NCBI RefSeq assembly: GCF_000016645.1
Contig: NC_009441.1
Location: 4,836,001-4,900,000 of the forward strand
Direction of reading: 5' to 3'
DNA length: 64,000 nucleotides
From: Flavobacterium johnsoniae UW101
GTDB taxonomy: Bacteria > Bacteroidota > Bacteroidia > Flavobacteriales > Flavobacteriaceae
Below the pieces are notes generated by a model that had not been told where the DNA came from, made no database searches, and was given only the letters and a program-made list of their open reading frames with translations. Of this stretch, positions 32,404 to 41,993 are shown in pieces; position 1 is the first letter of the stretch, and each line of letters opens with the position of its first letter. The translations under genes were made by a program, and so were the position numbers.

Positions 32404-35400
32404 CTATTGAAACTCAAAATTATCCAACATCAACCCCTTCAAATCATCACCTTCAATCGTTATTTTATACGTTCCTGCATTAATATAACCACCAGAAGTC
32501 GTATTTAAAATCTTCCATTTTTCAGGCGAAGGGAAAAATTCAATTGTATCGTTTCGCATTAAAATCCCGTAGGCATCCTCCATTTTGAATTTGACTTTTA
32601 ATGGCGTTTCATTTCTATTCATAAAACGGAAACGCATTAAATAAATTCCGGCAACACCAGGTTTTACTTCAAACTCGATGCTATTGTTTGTCTTTTTTGT
32701 GAACTCAATATAATCGGCTTTTTTGAAATTTCCTTTTTCGATTCCTGTTCCTGTTGTTTTTGTTTTTTCGGCTTCTATGACTACAACTGGTCTTGAATCG
32801 TCTTTTTCGCCCATATCGTACGTTGGAACGACTGCAATCGAAGATATTGTTTCAGAATTATCAAAAAGAACTTTCTCGCCTTTCTTTACTTTTTTAGTGA
32901 AAACATCAAATGAAATTCCGTTGCTATTCTTCGCTTTCTCTTCTATTTTCTTATAATCTGAAAGTCCGTTTAATGTTTTGATTTTACTATCAACTAAAAC
33001 ATAAATTGTCGATTCTTCTTTAGCTATAAATGATCCTTTGTTTTTTGGATTAACTGAAAACTGTAAATAATCTGCTCCAAAAACCTCAGAAGGCAATTCG
33101 GTAAAAATAACATCAGAATCTGAATATTGTTTTGAATTAATATCTAGCCATGAAGCTACTCTATTCGTTTTATCATAAGAATCTAAAACCAGATTCTGAA
33201 TGTTTTTTGAAGATTCTAACGCAGGTCTTGCATGAATGTCTTTTGTTGCAATCGCAATGGCAGAAATAATCGCTTGTGAAGCTTTTACATTTGGGAAGGA
33301 AATAACAATTTTTCCGTTTGTACTTTTTACTTTAAAGGTCTTTTTCAAAGCGTTATCATGTCCAGCTTCTGCCCAAATATCGAAATCTTTTAAAACAACA
33401 TTATCGTTGATGGCAACGTCAAACAATCGCCAGCCTTTGCAGTCTAAGCCTCCGCCAGTTCCGTACCAAGGTTCTGTAAAATATAATTCGACTAAATATT
33501 CGCCATCTGGAGCTGGAAATTCGTAACGTAGTTTATCAACTCCATATCTAAAACTTTGAAATAACTCAGGATCTTTCGTACCGTTTATTGGATCGAAAGT
33601 TGTTCTTTGACTGGCAAAAAAGTCTGGCAATTTTTCAAAATTATCTGTCCACGATAACGAACCCCAAGTATTTTGACCGTTTTTGTGTGTATCGGTTAAC
33701 CAAGTATTTCCAGCAGAATCTGTTAATTCAGAACCTCCGCAATTTACTCTATAAATGTAATTATAACTTTTTTGGGCTTTTGTTATATCTGTTTTCTCAG
33801 ACGTTAAAGCATCAAAACTTGGTGCTTTTGGAAAATTATTTAAAACGATATAATCTTTAGCAACCGCTTTCCCATTTACGTAACCAACGGCATATAAAAC
33901 ATTGTATTGAATATTGACATTATTGAACTGAAAATGCTGTCCGATTCCTGGATTTTTTAGTTTTCCAAGTGAAGTTTTATTAACATCATTAAACAATTCT
34001 ACTTCATCACAATTCGAATAAATATCGATTCCGTTTTTGATTCCCGGTTTTTCCCAACGGCTTGGCCAAGTATGCGAAACAATATAAACCATCGGATTGG
34101 TTTTGTTTGAAACATAATTGGCGCGATACATGTAAAATGCATCCAAAGGCTCGCCCCAAATGGTAAAAAGTCCTTTGTAATTTACTGGTCCGACTTTGTC
34201 AATATCTCTAAAACCTTCTCCGTTTTGCACTCGTCCCGGATTTTCGTGGGAAGCAAAAAGCCAGTTAAACTGTCCCGCAATTTTATCTTTTACCGATTCG
34301 GCTTCTCTAACTTTAATTTCCATTAATTGAGAAAAACGGTTTTCGCTCAAAGTTCCTTTTTGGTCAAATTCCCCTTCTGTATGCAAATCGGCTGAACGCC
34401 ATGCGCCATATTCTCCGTTTAGAAGCTGAGTCGTCATTTCCAGATGGTATTTTAACGGATCTCCGCCATACGTTCCTGACCAATTTTGAACAACATTCCA
34501 ATCTGTTCCTTCTCCACCATTACAAGTTGTTACAATGCGCTGTGACGCTGATAACGGATCCATTTCACGGATAATCTGTGTACATTCTTCGGCAAATTCC
34601 TTCGGAATGGTGCTTTCATTCTGCAATCCCCACATTACTACAGATGGACTGTTTCTGCGTTCTTTAATCCATTCTCGTAATAAGGTTTTGAAGTTTTCTT
34701 TAAATTCTGGCGTATCGTACCAAATATGTGCTGAAAACTGACTCCAAAACAGAATACCGTTTTCGTCTAATTCTTTTTGATATAATAAATTATGAGGCTG
34801 ATGCGCTTCTCTAAAAGCATTAAATCCGCCTGCTTTGATTTGTTCAATTCTGGAATGAATCATTTCATCTGAAAACGAATGACTTTTTCCAATCAAATGT
34901 TCGTATTCGCAAACGCCGTTTATAAAAACAGGTTCATCATTTATGAAAAAACGATTGTCTTTTCCGTCACGGCTAACTGGCCAACTTACCCAGCGAATTC
35001 CGTAAGGCGTTGCTAACTGATCGATTATTTTTCCGTTTTCATAAATTGAAGTCACCAATTTATACAAATACGGATTGGATGGCGACCATAATTTCGGATT
35101 CTGAATCTCAGGAAGCGTTTGTGCTATTTCCTTTGTTTCTCCCGAATTGATTTTGTTATCGCTTTTATTGATAGCAACTTTCTTTCCTGAAGCATCCAAA
35201 AAGATATTTTCGATAGTTAAGTTGCGTTGTGAAGTGCCGTAATTCTTGATTTCTGTAGTGGTATGAAGAATCGCTTTTTGTTTAGAAACCGATTTATCGT
35301 TCCAGATATGAACACCAAACGGCTGAATTCTAACATTGTTTGTAATTACCAAAGAAACTGGCCTAAAAATTCCCATTGGCTGAGAACCTTCAGAAAATCC

Positions 35401-35931
35401 CCATTCTCCTGAACAACCTCCGCAAACCCAAGGAAGATCTGCAATAAAAGAGGGATGTGCTGCTTTAACTACAATGATATTTTCTTTGTCGAAAGAAACC
35501 GCTTTTGTAATGTCTAAGGTGAAAGTAGTTCTTCCGCCTTTGTGTTCGCCCACTTTTTTACCATTTATCCAAACGGTTGCATACGAACTTACCCCTTCAA
35601 AATAAAGAAAGTGCTGTTTTGAACTGTCTTTCTTATCGAGTTTTAGTGTTTTTTTGTACCAGGCGGTACCATGTAAATTCCCATGTTTTGTTCTTCTGAA
35701 ACCATAATACTGATCCCAATTGTGAGGCACACTAACCTTTTGCCAATTGGAATCAGTTTTTGGATTTTCTACAAAATCTTCTTCTTTCAGCGGAAGATTA
35801 TCCAGTATTACGGTTTCCCAAGATGAATTCAGCGAGATTTCTTTACGAAACTTCCCCGAATCTTTGCTCTGACTCCAAACAAAGCAAAGACTTGAAAAAA
35901 AACAAAAAATAAAAAAAACTATTCTATTCAT
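32404..35931 (-). CDS. Multidomain GH2 with malectin and carbohydrate-binding domains
   Basis: The start at 35931 gives 1175 residues with a signal peptide ending CFVWSQ. Order: GH2 sugar-binding domain (about 30-200), Ig-like, TIM barrel (about 310-600; GGFNAFREAHQPHN, VVMWGLQNESTIP with the acid/base Glu, LLNGEYGAW a possible nucleophile), then a malectin domain (about 720-900; YRVNCGGSELTDSAG, ELYFTEPWYGTGGGLDCKGWRLFDV) and a C-terminal CBM6/35-like module (about 1050-1175; IEAEKTKTTGTGIEKGNFKKADYIEF). The binding modules suggest action on polymeric or bulky substrate. Linkage is unknown; beta-galacturonidase or beta-glucuronidase would fit the setting. Confidence 0.85.
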   Translation of the reverse strand: MNRIVFFIFCFFSSLCFVWSQSKDSGKFRKEISLNSSWETVILDNLPLKEEDFVENPKTDSNWQKVSVPHNWDQYYGFRRTKHGNLHGTAWYKKTLKLDKKDSSKQHFLYFEGVSSYATVWINGKKVGEHKGGRTTFTLDITKAVSFDKENIIVVKAAHPSFIADLPWVCGGCSGEWGFSEGSQPMGIFRPVSLVITNNVRIQPFGVHIWNDKSVSKQKAILHTTTEIKNYGTSQRNLTIENIFLDASGKKVAINKSDNKINSGETKEIAQTLPEIQNPKLWSPSNPYLYKLVTSIYENGKIIDQLATPYGIRWVSWPVSRDGKDNRFFINDEPVFINGVCEYEHLIGKSHSFSDEMIHSRIEQIKAGGFNAFREAHQPHNLLYQKELDENGILFWSQFSAHIWYDTPEFKENFKTLLREWIKERRNSPSVVMWGLQNESTIPKEFAEECTQIIREMDPLSASQRIVTTCNGGEGTDWNVVQNWSGTYGGDPLKYHLEMTTQLLNGEYGAWRSADLHTEGEFDQKGTLSENRFSQLMEIKVREAESVKDKIAGQFNWLFASHENPGRVQNGEGFRDIDKVGPVNYKGLFTIWGEPLDAFYMYRANYVSNKTNPMVYIVSHTWPSRWEKPGIKNGIDIYSNCDEVELFNDVNKTSLGKLKNPGIGQHFQFNNVNIQYNVLYAVGYVNGKAVAKDYIVLNNFPKAPSFDALTSEKTDITKAQKSYNYIYRVNCGGSELTDSAGNTWLTDTHKNGQNTWGSLSWTDNFEKLPDFFASQRTTFDPINGTKDPELFQSFRYGVDKLRYEFPAPDGEYLVELYFTEPWYGTGGGLDCKGWRLFDVAINDNVVLKDFDIWAEAGHDNALKKTFKVKSTNGKIVISFPNVKASQAIISAIAIATKDIHARPALESSKNIQNLVLDSYDKTNRVASWLDINSKQYSDSDVIFTELPSEVFGADYLQFSVNPKNKGSFIAKEESTIYVLVDSKIKTLNGLSDYKKIEEKAKNSNGISFDVFTKKVKKGEKVLFDNSETISSIAVVPTYDMGEKDDSRPVVVIEAEKTKTTGTGIEKGNFKKADYIEFTKKTNNSIEFEVKPGVAGIYLMRFRFMNRNETPLKVKFKMEDAYGILMRNDTIEFFPSPEKWKILNTTSGGYINAGTYKITIEGDDLKGLMLDNFEFQ

Positions 35932-35940
35932 ATTTTCTAT

Positions 35941-36024
35941 TTCCTGCAAGGTTTTGAAAACCTTGTAGGTTTATTTTTAACGTTCATTTAGAATACCCAC
36001 AAGGTTTTCAAAACCTTGCAGGAA
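35941..36024. repeat. CCTGCAAGGTTTTGAAAACC inverted-repeat element
   Basis: The left arm (35941-35970) is itself a small palindrome (AAGGTTTTGAAAACCTT) and is repeated inverted at 35995-36024. Copies or relatives are at 58161-58242 and 46056-46087. Confidence 0.8.
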
Positions 36025-36030
36025 TGCAAA

Positions 36031-38760
36031 CTAATAAAACAACCAGTCAATTGCTGCTTTTTCTCCTGCATCGATATATCCAACATCACGTGGTGTTATA
36101 GTTTGATCTGCGTCGATGAAACCTAAAATCAATACTTTTCCTTTTCCTAAATCTAATTTATTCTCTCCCGGCTGGAACGTATAGGTATGAATGTTTACAC
36201 GAGGTAAATCTTTTAAATTCATTGCACTTGCCAGAATTACTTCAGCTTGACCGTGCGCATTTCCTGCTGCATCTGTCTCCAAACTTGGCGGCAATAAAAA
36301 TCGCTTCTGATCAGAATTAAAATATCCTACCACTAATTTAACCGCTTTTGTATTTCTAAACTTCAAATGTGTTCCTTTTTCGTTTTGATCGTTTTCAACA
36401 AAAGAATAACCTCTTAAATTCTGAAGTTCTGGAGCAACTTTAGTCAATTCAGAAATATCTGTTCCGTACACTTTTGTCCCTGTTTTAACTAGATACGTTC
36501 CCGGTTTTTCATCTATAAAAGTTACTTCGGCTGGTTTCCAAGGTTTTCCTTCTTTAGTTTCTATTTTACCATCTTTTGAAGATTTTAGTTTCTCTAGATT
36601 TCTTTTGAAATTAGCCAATTCACGCTCGTAATGCGGTAACAATTCTGCCCAAGTTTTGTTGTTTCCGTCGTCTCCTCCAATCGGGATTCGGCGTTGAGCA
36701 GTCTGCATACTGTTAGCATAATAGTACGTATCTTTTGTTAGTTTTACCAATAACTCATAGTACTCAATGCTCTTTTCTAAATGAGGCAAAGCTTTATCTA
36801 AATCTGTAATATCATTTGAATAACTGTATCTTAAAACCAATAAAGCTGCTTTTACTTTTTCTGAGAAAAAATCGGCGAAAGCCTTATACGCATGCATATC
36901 ATTTTTAAGACGTTCAAATTCTTCTTTGTCTTTGGTTACACTTGCTTCAGCTTTGTCGATTGCTTCAACAGCTAATCTTCCGTGTTCTGTAATTTCAGCA
37001 ATAATCTGCGTTGGAAGTTCGCCCGAATGCGGTTCTTTGTTCCACTCTTTTTTAGCATATTCTAAAAGCAATTCGCCCGCTGGTCCGCATGATTCGTGGA
37101 ATCCTGGATAAACTCTCCATTTTGACGGATTGACCAACTGACTTTCAAACATTCCCAACAATAAAGTCTGACGGTTACCTTCTGTAATTCCGAAACGTCT
37201 TAATGTTTTTGGAGCAATTTCTCCTGTTTCTTCGTAAGCTTTTAAAATGTTATTTGCAGCTTCCTGACTCGTTCCGAATTTTGCAGCTAAATCATTATCC
37301 CAAAATTTAACTTCTTCATTTCTATCTCTTTTGCTGTCCCAAGCATATCTTGCCCAAGCTTTGTACCAAATCCAGTCACGATCCATTTCTAATAAACGTT
37401 CTCCTGATTTCGTTTTATCTGCCGAATATGGCCAATCCCAATACGAAGCTTGCGGATATAAATGCAGTGCATTTGCTCCGTGAACGCTATGCATTGCTTT
37501 TACCGTTTTCTGAATAAAGTCTGGTGAACCGTATCTGAAAGGTTCTAAATTAGCCAAAATATGAACGTTCTCAATGTGAATTGATTTTAAAGCGCTTAAT
37601 TGTTTGTGCGTTTCTCCCCAAGGACCTCCCGGCGTATAAGTCGTTAAAGATTCTCCTGTATATTTACTTTCTGTATATAAGTTTTTGTATAACGGAAGTG
37701 ATTTTTCCATTACTAAAGGCCCATCTGTATCATGAGAACGAAGAATAATTGGTGGTTCTTCTGTTTTTCCTAATGCTTGTAAACCGTCACGAACACCCGG
37801 AATAATAGTTTTGGTGAACCATTCTACATCATCATCAACGGTATTGATTGCTTCTCCCAAACAAACCATTAATCCAACATTTGGATATTTTTCGATAAAA
37901 GCTGCAATAGATTTTCTAGTATAATCAGACAATAATGGCGTGATTGGTCTTGAACGATCTTGTGTTTTAATGTTGTAATGCTCTGCAAAAGGCTTAGAAA
38001 CAATAATGTTATAAAACATCTGAATTACCCAGATTCCACGTTTGTTGGCTTCAACTGTTAAGAATTTATAGATTTCTTCGTTCTTTTTGAAATCTTCATC
38101 ACTCACTTCAACTGCAAACGGATATTCTTTTAGTTTCACCAAAGAAGCAAATGGATGTCCGTTCCATAAATACAAAGAGTTCATGCGGTTTTCTACCAGC
38201 ATATCTAAATATTTTACCCATAAAGCTTTATCGTAAAACCACGGGAAAGTTTCTGGCGTATATGGATATTCGTAAACATCACGACCTGGGAGATAAACCG
38301 GTTTCTGCATTCCGATGCAAGCTCCTCTCAAAACCATTTCTGGGCTATCATCAATATTGATTTCTGAAGGAAGTTTTCCTGAAGCTTTAATTTTATCTGT
38401 TAATTCTAAAGCGCCATACAAAGCTCCGCTTGCATCTGTTCCTTCAATATAAATTATATTATTTTGAGTGCGAATCTGGAAACCTTCTTTCTTGGTTAAT
38501 TTGCTATCATCGATTTTAGCGCTTTTAGCATTTTTCTTCCAGAAATCGGTTCCTTTTTCTCCAATTACAATTACTTTATCTTTTGATTTTTTGAATTTAT
38601 CAGAAGAAGTTACGCTGAATCCTTTTGCTGAAAGGGTTTCTGATAATTTCTCTGCTCCAAATTTTGCTCTCGGCGAACTCGGATCACTCACAACTGTGAT
38701 GTTCTGCGCTGTCGCGAAAGAGACGTAAAGACATAAAAAAAGTAATTGTAAATATTTCAT
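36031..38760 (-). CDS. Alpha-uronidase-like glycoside hydrolase (GH67/GH115/GH138 type, family not certain)
   Basis: The start at 38760 gives 909 residues with a signal peptide ending FATAQ. An N-terminal alpha/beta domain of the GH20b/GH67-N kind (about 20-140; VIVIGEKGTDFW, IIYIEGTDASGALYGALELTDKI) is followed by a TIM barrel (about 150-480; MVLRGACIGMQKP, MNSLYLWNGHPFASL, VGLMVCLGEAINTVDDDVEWF, HILANLEPFRYGSPDF) and a helical plus beta C-terminal part. GH115 hallmarks (GIFLNDE, LWPAMWG) are absent. Length and layout would suit the GH138 alpha-galacturonidase of rhamnogalacturonan II, but I cannot confirm it. The likely task is removal of alpha-linked GalA or GlcA. Confidence 0.6.
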   Translation of the reverse strand: MKYLQLLFLCLYVSFATAQNITVVSDPSSPRAKFGAEKLSETLSAKGFSVTSSDKFKKSKDKVIVIGEKGTDFWKKNAKSAKIDDSKLTKKEGFQIRTQNNIIYIEGTDASGALYGALELTDKIKASGKLPSEINIDDSPEMVLRGACIGMQKPVYLPGRDVYEYPYTPETFPWFYDKALWVKYLDMLVENRMNSLYLWNGHPFASLVKLKEYPFAVEVSDEDFKKNEEIYKFLTVEANKRGIWVIQMFYNIIVSKPFAEHYNIKTQDRSRPITPLLSDYTRKSIAAFIEKYPNVGLMVCLGEAINTVDDDVEWFTKTIIPGVRDGLQALGKTEEPPIILRSHDTDGPLVMEKSLPLYKNLYTESKYTGESLTTYTPGGPWGETHKQLSALKSIHIENVHILANLEPFRYGSPDFIQKTVKAMHSVHGANALHLYPQASYWDWPYSADKTKSGERLLEMDRDWIWYKAWARYAWDSKRDRNEEVKFWDNDLAAKFGTSQEAANNILKAYEETGEIAPKTLRRFGITEGNRQTLLLGMFESQLVNPSKWRVYPGFHESCGPAGELLLEYAKKEWNKEPHSGELPTQIIAEITEHGRLAVEAIDKAEASVTKDKEEFERLKNDMHAYKAFADFFSEKVKAALLVLRYSYSNDITDLDKALPHLEKSIEYYELLVKLTKDTYYYANSMQTAQRRIPIGGDDGNNKTWAELLPHYERELANFKRNLEKLKSSKDGKIETKEGKPWKPAEVTFIDEKPGTYLVKTGTKVYGTDISELTKVAPELQNLRGYSFVENDQNEKGTHLKFRNTKAVKLVVGYFNSDQKRFLLPPSLETDAAGNAHGQAEVILASAMNLKDLPRVNIHTYTFQPGENKLDLGKGKVLILGFIDADQTITPRDVGYIDAGEKAAIDWLFY

Positions 38761-38792
38761 AGTATGCTGTTTTTGGGTATTCATTCTAAAAA

Positions 38793-38871
38793 TAATCTGC
38801 TAAATCTGCCTGATCTGCGTGAAAAATATCTCTCGCAGATTTAGCAAATTCGGCAGATTTATAGTGAAAAA
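38793..38871. repeat. AATCTGC/GCAGATT inverted repeats
   Basis: AATCTGCTAAATCTGCC on the left faces GCAGATTTAGCAAATTC and GGCAGATTT on the right, an imperfect hairpin filling the spacer. Related CAGATT repeats occur at 50384-50510 and 61488-61605. Confidence 0.6.
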
Positions 38872-38912
38872 TTGTGTTGTTTAACGATTACATATTGATC
38901 ACTGTTTATTGT

Positions 38913-39797
38913 TTAATTCTGGAAAATTTTCTTCAAATAAGCCACGTTTGCTCCATAATTGGCTTTAACATTATGTACTTGTGTCACGTCGCGAGAACGC
39001 TCAACAATTAGCCATCCGCTCCATTTCATTTCATCCAAAGTTTGTTTGATTTTTGGCATGTCGATCGCTTTGTCATTTTCTAACCAAAACTGATCGGTGT
39101 TGGAAGCGTGAATTTGTGCTACGTATTTCTTTCCTAATATTTTCAATTCTGATGAAATATCTCTTTTATTATCTAAAGCATTCGCAAAATTGAAAGAGCT
39201 TTTAATATATTTTGAACCGACTTCATCTAAAAGTTTTTTCTCTTCTGTCGCGTCCAAAGAGGTTTCAATCGCAATTACACCACCTATTTTCCCCACTTCT
39301 TTTCCTGCCCATTGTAGTCTTTTAATTACTTCTGGACGTAACTCCGGATTTTTAACTAAATCGGTTTGTGTTCCTAACGGAAGATAAGCCACTTTTACCT
39401 TCATGTCTTTCATAGCTTTGATACAATCTGCAATCATTGGTGTGATTTCTCTTGTGGCAAAAGACTGTGCATAAAATCCAGACATCGCAATTGAGCTTAT
39501 TCCAACTCCTGTTCCTTTTGATTTATCTAGGAATTTTTGTCTTTCAACTGGGTCGCCTAGTTTGCTATCAAAAGTTGGTCTGTTTCCTAAACCTCCCATA
39601 TCGAGTTCGATTCCGTCAGCTTTTATTTCAGCTGCTAAACCAAAAGCACCTAATTTTTGTCTTTTTAAAATCATCCAGTCACAAACAGCAACTTTGTATT
39701 TTTGCTTTTTATTGGAAGACTGCGCCGTTGCACAGCTATTAAATGTCGTTGATAAAGTAACAAACAATACAACAATTAAATTTTTATTTAGCTTCAT
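38913..39797 (-). CDS. Lipoprotein of the sugar-phosphate isomerase/epimerase TIM-barrel fold
   Basis: The start at 39797 gives 294 residues with lipobox TFNSC (Cys22). The barrel shows IKADGIELDMGGLG, ISSIAMSGFYAQSF, VAYLPLG, GGVIAIETSLDATEE, YIKSSFNFANALD, VAQIHASNTDQFW and WSGWLIVERSRD, the xylose-isomerase-like AP-endonuclease-2 fold with metal-type Glu, Asp and His. Family members usually epimerise or isomerise sugars in the cytoplasm; here lipid-anchored export suggests a periplasmic step on a released sugar or a 3-keto intermediate. The substrate is unknown. Confidence 0.75.
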   Translation of the reverse strand: MKLNKNLIVVLFVTLSTTFNSCATAQSSNKKQKYKVAVCDWMILKRQKLGAFGLAAEIKADGIELDMGGLGNRPTFDSKLGDPVERQKFLDKSKGTGVGISSIAMSGFYAQSFATREITPMIADCIKAMKDMKVKVAYLPLGTQTDLVKNPELRPEVIKRLQWAGKEVGKIGGVIAIETSLDATEEKKLLDEVGSKYIKSSFNFANALDNKRDISSELKILGKKYVAQIHASNTDQFWLENDKAIDMPKIKQTLDEMKWSGWLIVERSRDVTQVHNVKANYGANVAYLKKIFQN

Positions 39798-39810
39798 GTT
39801 AATTGGTTTT

Positions 39811-39946
39811 ACCATTAAGGCATTAAGGAAATTAAGCTTCAATACTTTTTATTATTATCATTAGAAGATGAAGAAAATTAAGCTTAATGTTCTTTTTAAA
39901 AGAATAAATAGATACAACAACTTAACTTTCTTAATCTCTTAATGGT
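39811..39946. repeat. ACCATTAAG inverted repeat
   Basis: 26-bp arms (39811-39836 and 39921-39946) are inverted complements with four mismatches. It starts inside the leader of the TIM-barrel gene and ends just before the sialidase-like stop. Confidence 0.65.
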
Positions 39947-39956
39947 TCAATTTATT

Positions 39957-41102
39957 TTACTCTTCTTCGGCTTTTACCGCTGTAACTACTTTTCCTTCTT
40001 CGCCTGGCCAGATTCCGTTTTTAATTGGAAGCGCCACTAATTTACTTGGATCAACTTTTACATATTTCAGTTTTTCTCTTCTCCAAGTATATACAATATG
40101 CACCATTCCGTCTGAACTTTGAATCATTGAAGGATAAGAATATTGGCTGATTTTTGAATCTTCTAAAACTAAAGCAGCGTTCCAATGAATTCCGTCTTTA
40201 GAAACCGAAACATTCAAAGGCGTTCTTGGCCCTTTTGCTTCTTTTCCTGGAGGAAGAACGTGATTGTAAACTAATAAATGTCTACCATCTCTTAACGTTA
40301 CAGCATCAGTTCCTGAATTGTTATTTGGAAGTCCGATTAACTCTACATCCGACCAAGTTTTTCCGTTATCTTTTGAGAATGTGCTGAAAATAGCTCTGTT
40401 TCTAGTTCTTCCAATAGCCTGAATACTTCCGTCTTTATGGAATAAAATACTTGGTTGAATCGCATTGATTTTTTGTTTTCCTCTTGGAAGCGTATCGCCC
40501 ATTACCCAAGTCTTTCCGAAATCTGGAGTAGATTCCATACGAAGTCTCCAGCCGTCGCCTTCAATGCTTGACGGACATAATAAAGTTCCGTTGCTTAATA
40601 AAACTGGTTTGTTTTTGATTGGGCCTAAGAAACCGTCTGGCATTTTCTGAGCCTCGGACCAAGTTTTTCCGCCATCAGATGAAGTTCTGATAACACCCCA
40701 CCATTCCGATGGTTTTGGACCTATTTTGTAGAATAACATTAAATCGCCTCCCGGAATTTGATATAAAACTGGGTTCCAAGTTGGTAATCTCGGCCCTTCT
40801 TTCATCACACCATCGGCAACTTTTACACCTTCTCCCCATTTATCACTTCCTTTTGGTTTAATGGCCACATAAATGCAAACATCTGGATGTCTCTCGTGAG
40901 TTCCACCAAACCATGAGGCAACTAAATCACCATTTGTAGCTTCGACAATTGTAACGGCGTGGCAAGACGGATAAGGTGCTTTATCATAAATAAATTCATC
41001 TACTAAAATTCCTTCTTTCCAAGTCTTTTTCTCTAAAGCCGATTTACAACTTCCTAAAAGGAAAAGTCCAAACAAGACAAATGCTAATTTTGTTATCTTC
41101 AT
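39957..41102 (-). CDS. Sialidase-like (BNR/Asp-box) lipoprotein hydrolase
   Basis: 381 residues, lipobox LLGSC (Cys19). A six-bladed propeller is indicated by Asp boxes SSDGGKTWSEAQ, TPDFGKTWVMGD, SKDNGKTWSDVE and SKDGIHWNAA, and by the sialidase-superfamily starts SCHAVTIVEATNGDLVASWFGG and GPRLPTWNPVLYQIPGGDLML. True GH33 sialidases have an Arg triad that I cannot place with confidence. In a pectin locus the sialic-acid-like targets would be Kdo or Dha of rhamnogalacturonan II; other propeller hydrolases, such as rhamnosidases, remain possible. It is divergent from the small gene at 41470, so it needs its own promoter. Confidence 0.7.
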   Translation of the reverse strand: MKITKLAFVLFGLFLLGSCKSALEKKTWKEGILVDEFIYDKAPYPSCHAVTIVEATNGDLVASWFGGTHERHPDVCIYVAIKPKGSDKWGEGVKVADGVMKEGPRLPTWNPVLYQIPGGDLMLFYKIGPKPSEWWGVIRTSSDGGKTWSEAQKMPDGFLGPIKNKPVLLSNGTLLCPSSIEGDGWRLRMESTPDFGKTWVMGDTLPRGKQKINAIQPSILFHKDGSIQAIGRTRNRAIFSTFSKDNGKTWSDVELIGLPNNNSGTDAVTLRDGRHLLVYNHVLPPGKEAKGPRTPLNVSVSKDGIHWNAALVLEDSKISQYSYPSMIQSSDGMVHIVYTWRREKLKYVKVDPSKLVALPIKNGIWPGEEGKVVTAVKAEEE

Positions 41103-41469
41103 TCTTAATTAAATTATGAATTATTTTTTTGACTATAAATACATACCTAACATTTTTTTAGGTAAAAATATTTAATAAGTGTAAAAATAACACCAAAAAA
41201 TTAACAATGTATCCTGTACTGTCCCGAATTATTAAAAATGCAGATTATTTAACGCTAATAGCAAAATTTCCTGACGAAAGTGTAACAACTATTTGATTTT
41301 TCTCTGTTGAATGAGTATAAGAAGTCTTATGCCTCTTTGTTGTTAACTGAAATAACCAATACATTATGTCAATGTAATTTCTTACAATTAATTATAGTCT
41401 TGAGTATTATATTCTTTTAAATTTGTATTAAAAACAAACATTATATATTTTATAATTAGTCAAATAAAA
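41103..41469. promoter_or_regulatory. Divergent intergenic region with -7 element
   Basis: This is the only gap in the glycan locus without a long inverted repeat. TAAATTTG (41418-41425) is a perfect plus-strand -7 element 44 bp before the 41470 ATG. A minus-strand promoter for the sialidase-like gene should also lie here, but I could not fix it. Confidence 0.5.
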
Positions 41470-41967
41470 ATGGAAACATTTGAATTAGAAAAAAATATCT
41501 GGACAGAGAATGACTTTGAACAAATGGGCTGGCATGATTGCTCAATACATGCATTTGCTATTGATTCAGATGCATATGATGACTTTGTAAAATGTGATTT
41601 ACTATTTGATATCGACTATATTTTTAAATGGGTCTTAACTGAAGACAAGTCTCGTTACTGCTTTTGGGTCGCACCAAGTACCCTGATTTTTACAGAAGTT
41701 ACCGATTTAAAATTTCAATATGCTTCTGGAACTAGTTTTTTACCCGAACTTGAAATAAGTAATATTTCACGCAAAGAAAAAATCTATGAAAATGGGTATA
41801 AAAGCTGGCACTGGCAAATAGAACTTGTTGGAGATAATTTTATAAGCTTTGACAGCACTGGATATAAACAAATCATAAAACGTACACCTTCTTATATGAA
41901 TAGACAAGTATTAACCCAAACAGAAAGAGGAGGAATAAATTTTGACTGTACACCTGTAACGAATTAA
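41470..41967 (+). CDS. Hypothetical cytoplasmic protein
   Basis: 165 residues, no signal peptide or membrane segment, acidic and rich in Trp, Phe and Tyr (MGWHDCSIHAFAID, DLLFDIDYIFKWVL, YCFWVAPSTLIFTEV). I do not recognise a named family. It is the only plus-strand gene in the glycan locus and has its own promoter. Size and composition resemble stand-alone immunity-type proteins, but this is only an impression. Confidence 0.6.
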   Translation: METFELEKNIWTENDFEQMGWHDCSIHAFAIDSDAYDDFVKCDLLFDIDYIFKWVLTEDKSRYCFWVAPSTLIFTEVTDLKFQYASGTSFLPELEISNISRKEKIYENGYKSWHWQIELVGDNFISFDSTGYKQIIKRTPSYMNRQVLTQTERGGINFDCTPVTN

Positions 41968-41993
41968 TTTTAACATCAATTCGTTACATTACT

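Noticed and set aside
32780..34741. Several plus-strand ORFs inside the large GH2 gene
   Set aside because: Antisense to conserved GH2 and malectin motifs; low-complexity translations.
36031..38760. GH115 xylan alpha-glucuronidase
   Set aside because: The typical GIFLNDE and LWPAMWG motifs are missing and no xylanase genes accompany it.
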